Below are positions 1 through 9,900 of a stretch of 64,000 nucleotides of DNA, piece by piece (positions within the stretch are counted from its first letter, which is position 1; each line of letters begins with the position of its first letter). The notes below the pieces were generated by a model, which had not been told where the DNA came from, did no database searches, and saw only the letters and a list, made by a program, of their open reading frames with translations. Origin of the DNA: Candidatus Protochlamydia sp. (GTDB taxonomy: Bacteria; Chlamydiota; Chlamydiia; Chlamydiales; Parachlamydiaceae); NCBI GenBank assembly GCA_013695355.1, contig JACDAQ010000040.1, positions 106,114 to 170,113 of the forward strand. Direction: 5' to 3'. The translations under genes were made by a program, and so were the position numbers.

Positions 1-726
1 TTTTGGAATACACGCGCCATGGACCTTCTTTACGGAAGCCTGGCTTTTTTAGCTTTTTTTGCCCTTTCTAAATGGTTCAACCTGCCTGTTTTGGAAAAAC
101 TGATGTATTATGTGGTCAATGTGGCGGTTGTGGCATTTTTGATTATTTTCCAGCCTGAGCTGCGCCTGGCTTTGTCCAAGCTTAGCCTCAAAAGCAAAAA
201 ATACAGAGAAGTCACCGAATTTGATAAATTTCTTGAAAGCATCTCTCAATCCATTTACCGCCTTTCCGAGAGACGCATTGGGGCATTAGTCGTTCTTGAA
301 AATCAGGATTCACTTGAAGACCTTGCCAATAAGGCAGTCCTCATAAACGCCCAATTTTCCCCCGAACTTTTGGAATCAATTTTTATTACCACAACTCCCC
401 TGCATGACGGAGCTGTGATCATTCGTGGAACAACAATCCTATCCGGGGCAACAATCCTTCCGCTGGCCGACGATAGTACGCATTTGTCTAAATCGATGGG
501 GACCAGGCATCGTGCAGGCTTAGGTATCAGCCAGCTTACAGATGCATTGGTAATTGTAGTGTCAGAAGAAACAGGCAAGGTTTCGATTGCGCGGGATGGA
601 ATTATGACTAGAGGGGTTAAGGTGGATCGTTTCAAGGGAATCATTAGAAGTGTCTTCAGCCCTCCTAAAACGACGATACCGGCCAGTTTGAATCTTTGGG
701 AACAAATTAAGCTATGGAACCGCTGA
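1..726 (+). CDS. cdaA: Diadenylate cyclase CdaA (5' end outside window)
   Basis: Synthesises cyclic di-AMP from two ATP at the inner membrane. The frame is open to the first base and already reads FWNTRA before the first ATG at 19. That matches the membrane part of CdaA, so the true start lies upstream and about two transmembrane helices are missing. The remaining N-terminus is hydrophobic (one to two helices), followed by a short linker and the DAC (DisA_N) domain. Both catalytic signatures are present: DGA in HDGAVIIRG and RHR in GTRHRAG. The 3' end overlaps the downstream YbbR-domain gene, the usual partner that modulates CdaA, so the two are probably co-translated. The family call is very secure; only the start is missing. 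Confidence 0.95.
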   Translation, partial: FWNTRAMDLLYGSLAFLAFFALSKWFNLPVLEKLMYYVVNVAVVAFLIIFQPELRLALSKLSLKSKKYREVTEFDKFLESISQSIYRLSERRIGALVVLENQDSLEDLANKAVLINAQFSPELLESIFITTTPLHDGAVIIRGTTILSGATILPLADDSTHLSKSMGTRHRAGLGISQLTDALVIVVSEETGKVSIARDGIMTRGVKVDRFKGIIRSVFSPPKTTIPASLNLWEQIKLWNR

Positions 727-1967
727 TGCTCCGTTTCATTTATCAATGGCAAAAGAAACTTTTTGCTTTGCTGACAGCCACCGTTATTTGGTTTTTTGTT
801 AACCACACGATTATATCAACTGTAAATATTCCCTCCGTCCCAATCAGGGTCGTTAACTTGCCAGCTGATAAAACCATTACAGGCATGCTGCCCAATGGAT
901 TTTTGTCTAAACGAACTCCGCTAAGCCTGACCGGAACCAAAAACGTCATTGATCGACTCGAAGCTGGCGATCTTGAGGTCATACTGGATGTTTCAAACCA
1001 GCCGAACGAGCAGATCATTACGATTTCGAAGAAAAATTTAGTCAGCCTAAACCCCAATGTGAACCTTTCAAAACATGTCACCACAGTCTCTCATCCTGAA
1101 TTTATGGTCAAAATGAGCGAGCTACTGACAGAAAAAATACCCATTACCATCCATCGTCCTATAGGTGAGGCCCCAAAAGGTTATGAATTCTTAGATATCT
1201 GGCCCCTGACATTAAGCCAAACTGTCAGCGGTCCCTATGATCAGATTTTAATCCTTAAAAAGCAGGGGCTTGAAGTTATCTTTAATCTTGAGGATATTCA
1301 AAAGGAAGAATTGGACGCACTACAGCCTAATTTCCCTTATGACGACGAGATCAGTTTTTATGTTCCAGATCCCTGGAAAAAAATACCCATTCCCGGATTT
1401 TCACGCCCCCCAGAGCCGATCAATGACCCTGAAGCTAAATATCTTCACTTAAGTTTTTTAAGGCAGCAATTAATTCCCATTCAAAATGATCTTCCTTTGC
1501 ATGTTTATTACCCGTTGAAAAATAGCGAACATCTCAATCCTGACACTTATGCCCTTGAGCTTAATTCATTTATACAGCAAAAAAACCATATTCCAATATT
1601 AAAACTCCCTCTTTTTGCAAGCAATGTCAGCCGCTTATTTCTCGAAGTGGTAAAAGACAACATTGAAATTCAAATTGTAGCCGCCCCTAAAACAGAGCGT
1701 GAAAAGCTTGAGTGGGGCATTGGTTTTGTAGACAAGGACCATCTTGAGGATATTTATGTGGCATTTCTTTTGAGCGATATGAAAATGAATATGGGACAGT
1801 CCCATTCAAAAGCGCAGGAAAGAGAAACGTATTTTAGGCATCGCTTTCAAAAATACATGCAACGGTTTACGCTCTATATCACCTCTGAAAAAATGCTGGA
1901 ATTGGAAAGTACTTTAAACGACCATCAAATCCGCATCGAAATACCTCATCTGCGGGAAGGGACTTAA
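714..1967 (+). CDS. cdaR: CdaR-like protein with YbbR domains
   Basis: Membrane-anchored extracytoplasmic regulator of the diadenylate cyclase. An N-terminal transmembrane segment (LFALLTATVIWFFVNH, about residues 16-31) is followed by repeated YbbR-type beta domains with the characteristic VPIRVVNLPAD and VSGPYDQI patterns. At 417 residues it is of ordinary size for this family. The start at 714 lies inside cdaA. The in-frame ATG at 726 forms a TGATG stop-start overlap with cdaA and is an equally good start. The cdaA-cdaR pairing is widespread in bacteria and is also found in chlamydiae. The C-terminal third, which mentions many charged residues, is less recognisable. Confidence 0.9.
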   Translation: MEPLMLRFIYQWQKKLFALLTATVIWFFVNHTIISTVNIPSVPIRVVNLPADKTITGMLPNGFLSKRTPLSLTGTKNVIDRLEAGDLEVILDVSNQPNEQIITISKKNLVSLNPNVNLSKHVTTVSHPEFMVKMSELLTEKIPITIHRPIGEAPKGYEFLDIWPLTLSQTVSGPYDQILILKKQGLEVIFNLEDIQKEELDALQPNFPYDDEISFYVPDPWKKIPIPGFSRPPEPINDPEAKYLHLSFLRQQLIPIQNDLPLHVYYPLKNSEHLNPDTYALELNSFIQQKNHIPILKLPLFASNVSRLFLEVVKDNIEIQIVAAPKTEREKLEWGIGFVDKDHLEDIYVAFLLSDMKMNMGQSHSKAQERETYFRHRFQKYMQRFTLYITSEKMLELESTLNDHQIRIEIPHLREGT

Positions 1968-1973
1968 GACAAA

Positions 1974-2687
1974 ATGCCCGCTGAACGCTTTTTTATTGAA
2001 GATGAGCTATTTGCGCAGTCAAAAATTATTCTAAAAGGAAGTGAGTTCCACCATTTAGCCAAAGTGATGCGAACCCAAAAAGGGGACGCGGTCGAAATGG
2101 TAAACGGAAAAGGCACTCTCGCGCTTGCAACAGTACAAGAGGTCAGCAAGGAGCAGGCTTTCTTATTCATTAACGAAGCAAGAACAGAGCCTCTTTTACC
2201 GCCAGGACTTATTTTGGCTCAAGCCATCACAAAGCCTGACCGGCTGGCCTTTATTCTTGAAAAAGGGACTGAACTAGGCGTCGATGCTTTCTGGTTTTTT
2301 CCAGGCCACTTGAGCCAGCATAAGGAACTCTATCCCCAGCACCAGGAAAGGGCCAGGGCCGTAACTATCGCTGCCATGAAGCAATGCGGCCGCCTTACGC
2401 TTCCCACAATTGAGCTAAAGCCTATTTTAGATAAATGGCCAACGTTCGAAGGACAAAGCTTTTTTGGAGATTTGGATCCTGAGGCGCCATGGCTCGGCAG
2501 TCAGGAAGCGCAGCCCTCATCCAAACGCCCTGTTATTTTTTTTACTGGGCCTGAAAGCGGTTGGAGTGATAAAGAGGTGCGCATGCTTAAAGAAAAAGGA
2601 GCAAAAGGGGTCAAGCTCCATCATAATGTTCTGCGAACGGATACTGCTTCCATTGTTGCATTATATGCTCTGTTACCAAAGTTTTAA
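1974..2687 (+). CDS. rsmE: 16S rRNA (uracil(1498)-N(3))-methyltransferase RsmE
   Basis: Methylates U1498 of 16S rRNA with S-adenosylmethionine. The 237-residue length fits the family. The N-terminal PUA-like part (RFFIEDEL ... FHHLAKVMRTQKGDAVEMVNG) precedes a SPOUT fold with the knot motifs FFTGPESGWSDKE and LRTDTASIVALYAL; the usual last motif is LR-E-TA, here LRTDTA. It follows cdaR after only 6 bases and is probably in the same transcript. The stop codon sits at the edge of a stretch that resembles one arm of the family-B repeat described at 26453. Confidence 0.95.
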   Translation: MPAERFFIEDELFAQSKIILKGSEFHHLAKVMRTQKGDAVEMVNGKGTLALATVQEVSKEQAFLFINEARTEPLLPPGLILAQAITKPDRLAFILEKGTELGVDAFWFFPGHLSQHKELYPQHQERARAVTIAAMKQCGRLTLPTIELKPILDKWPTFEGQSFFGDLDPEAPWLGSQEAQPSSKRPVIFFTGPESGWSDKEVRMLKEKGAKGVKLHHNVLRTDTASIVALYALLPKF

Positions 2688-2769
2688 GCTCAAATTTGTC
2701 AATGATTTAATGACAGTGGGAATAACTTGAATTGGGAACTTCAGAACTTCTAAAGTCTAATGAGCATTT

Positions 2770-4533
2770 TTAGGCTAGGACAATACCTTTATAGACAAGC
2801 GCTTTTTCAGGATCTAGCGTGACCAGCTGCCCCTCCTTGAGGATATGGCAGGCAGCGTCCGCACGCAAAAGAACCGGCTTGCCCATTTGCAAGGCCCATT
2901 TTTTGGCAAATTTTTCAGAAACCACATCATTAATATGGTTTTGTAAAATAATTCCTGTAGCTTCCTGCATTAAGGGGAGATAGGAATCATCGCATTTGGC
3001 AATGACCAGTAAACTATCCTTAACTTCATAAGGTTTTGTGATTTCCGGCGCCAGAACAATCACGGCATTGCCATGCACACGCTTTCCATAGCCCACATGC
3101 CCTCTTACCAACACATCGCCAATACTTTCAACGATCATCATATTGGTCGTCCCCGGATAGCCGAAAGTAGTCCCGGCCGTCATCACTACAAGATCTCCGT
3201 AACTTACAAATTGATGTTCAAGCGTAAAGGCGCTTAATTTTTCAAAGCTTTCATTCAAAGAGGGATATGCCTCGCTTAAATAAGGAATGACGCCCCAATT
3301 AAAGGCTAATTGATGGTAACATTTGACATTAGGCGTCATGGCTATAATAGGCATTTTAGGCCGCAGCCGAGACAACAGGCGGGCCGTGGATCCCCCATGC
3401 GTAAAGGCAAAAATGGCTTTGGCATTGGAACTATAGGCCGTTTTAACAGTTGCCAGCGTAACTGCAGAAGGCACGTCATGGTAGACAAGCGGCGCATGCT
3501 GATCAAAAAAGGCTCTATAATTGAAATCAGCTTCCGCTTCTTCGACAATGCTGCGCATAACATTCACTGTTTCAACTGGATAGCGACCAATGGCCGTCTC
3601 CCCTGACAGCATAACGGCAGAAGTGCTGTCATAGATGGCGTTGGCCACATCAGAAGTTTCAGCCCGAGTAGGCCTTGGGTTATTGATCATCGATTCAAGC
3701 ATTTGTGTTGCTGTGACCACAGGCTTGCCGGCCAAATAACTTTTGCGGATCATCATCTTTTGAAGGCGGGGAACATGGCTGAGAGGCACCTCAACACCCA
3801 GATCTCCCCTTGCGATCATTATCCCGTCAGCGGCTTGTACAATGCTGTCGAAATTTTGTACTCCTTCGCTATTTTCAATTTTTGCAATTACCAGAGTGTC
3901 AGGTTTTTTTTGTTCTGTCAGTAACCGCTTGATGGCTAAAACATGTTCGGCTGAACGGACAAAGGAAGCGGCGATAAGATCGATGTCATGCTCACAACCA
4001 AAATGAATGTCATCAATATCTTTTTGCGTGACAGCAGGCAAATTTAAACTGGTATTCGGGATATTGACCCCTTTTCCTGAACGGATCACTCCTCCGTTAT
4101 GAATTTCTATAATGACCCCATCTTCCACAATTTCCAAAACGTGCGATGAGATATAGCCATCATCAAATAAAATACGGATCCCTTTTGAAAGGTCCTCTAA
4201 TAAATTTGCAGGATTAAGGGAGGCTCGGGTTTCGTCTCCGACCACTTCATGGTTCACAAGGCGCCATTTTTGACCAGGTTGAAGAGTGACCTGTCCCTCT
4301 TTAATTTTCCCCAGGCGGATTTCGGGTCCTTTGGTATCAAGCATAATGGACAAGGGAATGTTAAGGCGCTGTCGAGCTTCCTTAAGGTTGTGGATGGTAG
4401 CTAAATGTTCGGCGTGGGTACCATGACTGAAATTGAGGCGAGCCACATTCATTCCTGCCCGCATCAATTCTAGAATTTTTTCCAGCGAGTTGCAGGCAGG
4501 GCCCATCGTACAAATAATTTTGGTTCTGATCAT
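2770..4533 (-). CDS. pyk: Pyruvate kinase with C-terminal extra domain
   Basis: Last step of glycolysis: phosphoenolpyruvate plus ADP to pyruvate plus ATP. The N-terminus MIRTKIICTMGPA and the motifs FSHGTH, LDTKGPEIR, IAKIENSEGV, MIARGDLGVE and TATQMLESM are all present. At 587 residues it carries about 110 residues beyond the classical enzyme. This is the PEP-utiliser-like 'extra C-terminal sequence' known from Geobacillus-type kinases, ending in LVTLDPEKALVYKGIV. The T-S-H catalytic motif of true PEP-utilising domains is not evident, so that domain is probably regulatory. RBS-like AAAAGGG lies before the start. It is divergent from uvrA with two genes between; pyk and uvrA are neighbours in Chlamydia as well. 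Confidence 0.96.
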   Translation of the reverse strand: MIRTKIICTMGPACNSLEKILELMRAGMNVARLNFSHGTHAEHLATIHNLKEARQRLNIPLSIMLDTKGPEIRLGKIKEGQVTLQPGQKWRLVNHEVVGDETRASLNPANLLEDLSKGIRILFDDGYISSHVLEIVEDGVIIEIHNGGVIRSGKGVNIPNTSLNLPAVTQKDIDDIHFGCEHDIDLIAASFVRSAEHVLAIKRLLTEQKKPDTLVIAKIENSEGVQNFDSIVQAADGIMIARGDLGVEVPLSHVPRLQKMMIRKSYLAGKPVVTATQMLESMINNPRPTRAETSDVANAIYDSTSAVMLSGETAIGRYPVETVNVMRSIVEEAEADFNYRAFFDQHAPLVYHDVPSAVTLATVKTAYSSNAKAIFAFTHGGSTARLLSRLRPKMPIIAMTPNVKCYHQLAFNWGVIPYLSEAYPSLNESFEKLSAFTLEHQFVSYGDLVVMTAGTTFGYPGTTNMMIVESIGDVLVRGHVGYGKRVHGNAVIVLAPEITKPYEVKDSLLVIAKCDDSYLPLMQEATGIILQNHINDVVSEKFAKKWALQMGKPVLLRADAACHILKEGQLVTLDPEKALVYKGIVLA

Positions 4534-4627
4534 GGCGCCCTTTTTTAATAAAAATCTACAAGCCTGAGGTATAATAATTTTTTATTATTTTTACCAGTCT
4601 TCGATTAGGGAGGATAGAAAAATCCTC

Positions 4628-4662
4628 TTGGAACCTGTTCAATATCTGTGATCAGATTCTTA
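4628..4662. repeat. Short palindromic repeat, copy 1
   Basis: Hairpin with arms GGAACCTG and CAGATTCT, containing TTCAATATCTGTGATCAG. Near-identical copies lie at 35984 and 37265. All three are intergenic and the similarity to the 37265 copy continues for some 15 bases (TTCTTAAA..G.CATTCT). It looks like a REP-type dispersed palindrome. This copy sits between the 5' end of pyk and the 3' end of the next - strand gene, so it could also stop transcription. Confidence 0.6.
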
Positions 4663-4724
4663 AACGGCCATTCTATACAAATGATAAATGAAGCGCTACT
4701 GCCTTTGTTGAAGTGCATATATCT

Positions 4725-6164
4725 CTAATAACGCCATAAATCATTGACCAATTGATTGACTTTTGCCTGTAGCGGGTAATCTTTTCTAAATCCTTTGTTA
4801 AGCCAAATTTTTAATGCCTCTGCATAAGTGCGCCCAAGTTCATTCGAGGCATGTGGATGTGTTTTAAGCTTAACTTCTTCCGCATCATGGATGAAGTCTT
4901 CGTTGATCATTTTTTCATCGAAATCCATCCATTTTTTAAATTCAGGTTGAACAAGCTTGAAAGCTTCACTCCACGACTCTGCATTCAAACAAGTGCTTAA
5001 AGTTTCCAAATCCTCGCCCACGAAATCGAGCAGGCGCCTTGCTGCCATTAGAAAAAATAAAGCCGCCTGCATGCTTGTATAAGTGCAATTGCCTACTTCC
5101 TGATAAGACATAGGTTCATAATATATTTGAATACCTCCAACTTTTTCAACCATTTCCTCAATAGTCATTTGCTGGTTTTTCTCTGCCTCCTGTCTGCGTG
5201 CCCGTTGCTTTATAATCTCAGGAGTCAGCAGTTCAGGATTTGGCAAATAATAGACTGTAATTCCTGGTTGCATGCGGCATCCTTCACCTCGATTGCAATG
5301 GATGTAAAAATTTTTAGCAAAATAGAAGTCAGCCACTGAATGCCAAACATGGCCTGAACCAATGCCAATAGGCCCTAATAAATTTGAAGAAGCAATTTCA
5401 TCTGAAAAAGATAGGATGTGCTTTTCTTTAATATAATCGCTGGTAGTAATTTGATTCATTTGATTTACGATCCATTGATGGCCGGCTTGATCAAATGAAG
5501 AATTCTCAATTCCAAATAAGTCATAGGAAGAAGCGAGCATTGGAATGGTAAAGGCTTCGGAAAAGCCTTCTAATTTAACTTTCTTTTGGCTGGGTAAATT
5601 AACTTCTCCTCGTAAATGATTCACATGTCCAAAACGTTTAATTTTAAAAATTAAATTTAGCTCAAAATTGTTTGACCGATGTGAATTTAAAGCCTGCAAA
5701 CTTAAGGCGTGTACATTTTTTCGGGTTATCTTTGCTGCCGTCCGACGCAAATTTTTATTGCCTTGAACTTCCCCTGCATACCCATGAGAGTGATGTCTAA
5801 TATCCGTTTCATCGCTTTGAAATCCTTTTAAGACTAAGATAAAATCAGTATCGTCCAATGGCGGCATACAGGCATTTTCTGGCTGGGGTGTCGGGTTCGT
5901 CTGTTCGATTGGATTGATGAAAGGGGCAGAGGGTACCGAAATGGGAACATGTTGATTATCAGGAGTCAAATTGGATGGGGAAGAAAAATAATTTTCTACA
6001 AAATGCGCAATAGATCTTATTAACGGAATAGAAAATGCAATCGCAGCCATTTTATGAACTATTTTACCTCTCCATGTGGCTGATTGTTTGGCCTGTTCCC
6101 AATGATAATTGACTTTGGGATCAAAAAATTCAGATTTTAAACAAGAAATCATAAAAAAATCCAT
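4725..6164 (-). CDS. Hypothetical protein, possible permuted cysteine-protease-like effector
   Basis: 479 residues, not recognised as a named family. The N-terminal 60 residues contain a hydrophobic stretch (MAAIAFSIPLIRSIAHFV). A Pro/Thr-rich linker follows, then a globular part. Two blocks resemble a papain-like active site in permuted order: GSGHVWHSV with a following CNRGEG (about residues 268-290), and VGNCTYTSMQAALFFL (about 354-370), where a Cys starts a helix. I recall a similar arrangement (H, NRG, then GNCTW/S) in Legionella and Coxiella effector proteins, but cannot confirm homology. It is monocistronic, flanked by long gaps, which fits a host-interaction gene. A catalytic role is inference only. 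Confidence 0.6.
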   Translation of the reverse strand: MDFFMISCLKSEFFDPKVNYHWEQAKQSATWRGKIVHKMAAIAFSIPLIRSIAHFVENYFSSPSNLTPDNQHVPISVPSAPFINPIEQTNPTPQPENACMPPLDDTDFILVLKGFQSDETDIRHHSHGYAGEVQGNKNLRRTAAKITRKNVHALSLQALNSHRSNNFELNLIFKIKRFGHVNHLRGEVNLPSQKKVKLEGFSEAFTIPMLASSYDLFGIENSSFDQAGHQWIVNQMNQITTSDYIKEKHILSFSDEIASSNLLGPIGIGSGHVWHSVADFYFAKNFYIHCNRGEGCRMQPGITVYYLPNPELLTPEIIKQRARRQEAEKNQQMTIEEMVEKVGGIQIYYEPMSYQEVGNCTYTSMQAALFFLMAARRLLDFVGEDLETLSTCLNAESWSEAFKLVQPEFKKWMDFDEKMINEDFIHDAEEVKLKTHPHASNELGRTYAEALKIWLNKGFRKDYPLQAKVNQLVNDLWRY

Positions 6165-6329
6165 TTGGTATTATAAAAACGCATAGTTTGATCGATTTAT
6201 TTAAATTTAATATAAAGGAAAGGTTAGGATTTGTTTTCAATCACCAAACTGAAAATTTAAACATTTACATTCAAAAAAATCAATGAGTTGGTTAACGTTC
6301 AAATATATGTAACGATTTTTAGGAAAATT

Positions 6330-6629
6330 ATGAAATCAACACTCTCCTGCTTCATTGTTTCTATGCTGTGTTTCCTTCCGCTTGCAGCCATCTTACCGCC
6401 TCTTTATCAAGATGCAAAAGAAATCACATCCATATTGAGCAATTCAGATTTCGATAAAAAGCTCCATTCAGGAGAAGTCATGCTGAAAATTGAAAAGAAT
6501 GCACAGGGGTATGCAATCACAACGAACCAGCATCGCCTACAAGTGGATGTTAACTACTCTATAAATGCAAAAATCGGGCCTGCTGATTATACACTCACTT
6601 TTCATGAGCCTGTAAGCTTATCGAAGTAA
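6330..6629 (+). CDS. Small secreted hypothetical protein
   Basis: 99 residues from the ATG at 6330, which has AGGA seven bases upstream. An in-frame ATG at 6288 exists but would put charged and polar residues before the signal peptide. The N-terminus KSTLSCFIVSMLCFLPLAA is a clear Sec signal peptide, and cleavage near residue 19-21 would leave a polar domain of about 78 residues with a predicted beta-rich pattern (VMLKIEKNAQGYAITTN). No known family was recognised. It stands alone between two unrelated genes and probably resides in the periplasm or outer envelope. Confidence 0.65.
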   Translation: MKSTLSCFIVSMLCFLPLAAILPPLYQDAKEITSILSNSDFDKKLHSGEVMLKIEKNAQGYAITTNQHRLQVDVNYSINAKIGPADYTLTFHEPVSLSK

Positions 6630-6905
6630 TTCCGATTTCACATTAGGCGCTTTCGGCCCCTTTGCCAATCTATACAATCTAACTTAAAAACCCTCTTAGG
6701 ATGAAATAGCAATTCCAAATACATCTTAAATTTTAAACAATTTTTTCTATTATTTTGCACCATACGGCTGTGTCAGCAATTCTACTTATGCTGTTAATTC
6801 AAAATTGTCATTTTCATGCCGTCTAATCCTGTCTTTATGAAATTAAAAACATTCCATTCCATTCGCTGTTGTGTTAAAATTATTCTAAAAATGTTGTAAC
6901 GCCTT

Positions 6906-9900
6906 ATGTATCAAGAACAAATTATTCTCAAGAAAGTCCGGGTCCATAATCTTAAAGGTGTGGACCTGACCTTAGATAAAAATGAATTGATTGTTTTTAC
7001 CGGGGTCTCAGGATCTGGCAAGTCATCGCTTGCATTTGATACTATTTTCACCGAGGGGCAGCGGCGGTATGTTGAATCCCTCTCTACGTTTGCCCGAAGG
7101 CAGCTGGGAGAGCTCTCTAAGCCTGATCTTGAGCATGCGAGCGGGATTTCCCCTACTATTTCCATTGAACAAAAAACTGCCGGCCGCAATCCCCGTTCCA
7201 CAGTCGGCACTTTAACCGAAATTTACGATTATCTAAGAGTCCTCTTCGCCCGCGTTGGCATTCCTCACTGTCCGGTAAGCGGAGAGGCAGTGACACCTCA
7301 AAGCAAGGAACGGATTATCAAATCTGTTCAAAGCTTACCTCTTCAGACCAAGGTCATTATCCTGGCTCCCTACGCCCGTGAGAAAAAAGCTGAGTTTAAA
7401 GAGGATTTTCAAGAACTTATCCGTAAAGGTTATACACGGGCGCGCGTAGACGGCAATCTGGTCAATTTGACTGATGACCTTACCTTGGATGGAAATATTG
7501 CCCATAGCGTGGATGTAATAATTGACCGGCTGACAATTGAACCTGCTGTATTTTCGCGCATTGCTGATTCAATGAACCAGGCTCTGCTGCTTGGAGAGGG
7601 AGTTTGCGCCGTATTGGATACAGCAACTCAAAACGAACAACTGTTTTCGATGCACGCTTACTCGGTCCTTTCGGGGTTGTCCTATACATCGCTTGAACCC
7701 CACGACTTCTCATTTAACAGCCCTTCGGGCATGTGCCCGCGTTGCCATGGAATGGGGACCATCCATGAATTCAATTTAGAGCTGGTGATCAATCAGGAAT
7801 TAAGCATCGCTGAAAACTGCTGCTCGGTCGCGAGCGCCTATCAAACGGTCAAGTATGGGAACATCTATGATAATTTGGCCGAGCAGTATCATTTTAGTGT
7901 ACAAACCCCCTGGAAGAAGCTCTCTCCGGAAGCCCAAAAAGTTTTTCTCTACGGTACAGAAAAAAAATGGACCCGCATGCACTTTGTTCATCCCCTTACG
8001 GGAGCCAGATGGACCGACCATATACAATGGAAAGGGGTCCTGTATGACGCCCACTCCCGATTTTCCGAAGCCAAAAGCGATAATTACCGCAAAAAAATGC
8101 AAACTCTTATGTGTATTCAGACCTGCCCTGATTGCTCCGGTGAGAGGCTTAAAGCCTATCCTGCAGCAACTCAGCTTCAAGGCAAACGGATCAGCCAGAT
8201 CGCTGCAATGACAATTTCAGATTGCCATCGTTTTTTTGATTCTATCCTGCTTTCCCCTCAGGAAACTTTAATTGCCGAAGAGCTATTAAAAGAAATTAAA
8301 CAAAGGCTTCAATTTTTGCTTGAAGTTGGTCTCCACTATCTGGCCTTAGACCGGACCGCTCCCACCCTTTCTGGCGGAGAGGCCCAGCGGGTACGCTTAG
8401 CCTCTCAGATTGGTTGCGGGCTCGTCGGCATCACTTATATTTTGGACGAGCCTTCGATCGGGCTGCATCCGCGTGATAACCGCAAGCTCATCGATACCCT
8501 CAAGCATTTACGCGATATGGGGAACACTGTCATTGTTGTCGAACATGATGAAGAGACCATTTGGGAAGCCGACCGGGTTGTGGACTTTGGACCAGGGGCT
8601 GGAATCCAGGGTGGAAGCATTCTTGTTAATGGCAGTGTAGGAGAGCTAGTCCAAAGCTCTGAGTCAATTACCGGTGCCTATTTAAGTGGAAAAAGGCAAA
8701 TCGAAGTTCCCAAAAAAAGAAGAAAGCGTTCAAAAAATTTTTTGGAGATTAAAGGGGCGCGCCATCACAACTTAAAAAATATCCACGTAAAAATTCCTCT
8801 AGGGCTATTTATAGCAGTCACAGGCGTTTCGGGATCGGGGAAATCCTCTCTGATTACCGATATTCTTTATCCAGCTCTTTCAAATACTCTTCATGGGGGC
8901 GAACACACCGTCGGAGGGCACGAAAGCATCAAAGGTTTGGAAGAAATCGACAAGGTGATCGCCATTGACCAGTCCCCCATCGGCCGCAATCCCCGCTCCA
9001 ACCCCTCTACCTACATTAAAGTTTTTGATGAGATCCGCGATCTCTTCTGCCAACTGCCTGAAAGCAAAGCCAGGGGTTACAAGCCAGGCCGTTTCAGCTT
9101 TAATGTCAAAGAAGGCTCTTGCACACAATGTGAAGGGATGGGAATGATCAAGATCGATATGGATTTCATGGAGGATGCTTGGGTCGACTGCCCGCTTTGC
9201 AAGACCCGTCGGTTCGATCCTGAAACTCTATCCATCCACTACAAAGAAAAAAATATTTATGACATTTTGCAAATGGATGTGGGCGAGGCCCTGGAATTCT
9301 TCGCGAATATCCCGGCCATTAAGCATAAGCTGGAAACCCTTCATCAGGTAGGGATGAACTACATTAAATTAGGGCAATCTTCCACTACCCTTTCGGGAGG
9401 AGAAGCTCAAAGGGTCAAGCTGGCTAAGGAATTGGTCAGGCCTGCAACAGGAAAAACCCTTTATATTTTCGATGAGCCGACAACCGGGCTCCATTTTCAT
9501 GACATTAAACATCTGCTTGAAGTCCTCCAGGCCCTTGTGGCCAAAGGCAATACAGTACTTGTAATTGAACATAATATGGATGTCGTGAAAACAGCTGACT
9601 GGATTATTGATCTCGGCCCCGAAGGAGGTGCGGGAGGGGGGAGCATTGTAGCAGAAGGAACTCCAGAACAAATTGCCAAATCTGAAACTCCTACCGGACA
9701 TGCAGTGCACCATGCGCTTCATCCTGAATTGGAAGAAAAGGTAGCTGCCGCTCTTGGCGATCAAAAAAAGAATAAAGGAAAAAATAATCAAAAAGATAAA
9801 TTTATCAGGGAAATTACTGTGACGGATGCCGAACAGAATAACCTGAAAAATATTTCTGTCCAAATTCCTAGAGAAAAAATCACTATTTGCACCGGACCCT

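Noticed and set aside
303..806. 167-residue open frame antisense to cdaA and cdaR
   Set aside because: Both + strand genes are clear family members with catalytic motifs; the antisense product has no recognisable features.
9369..9863. 164-residue open frame antisense to uvrA
   Set aside because: It lies wholly inside a well-conserved gene, has no ribosome site, and is one of several such frames caused by codon bias.
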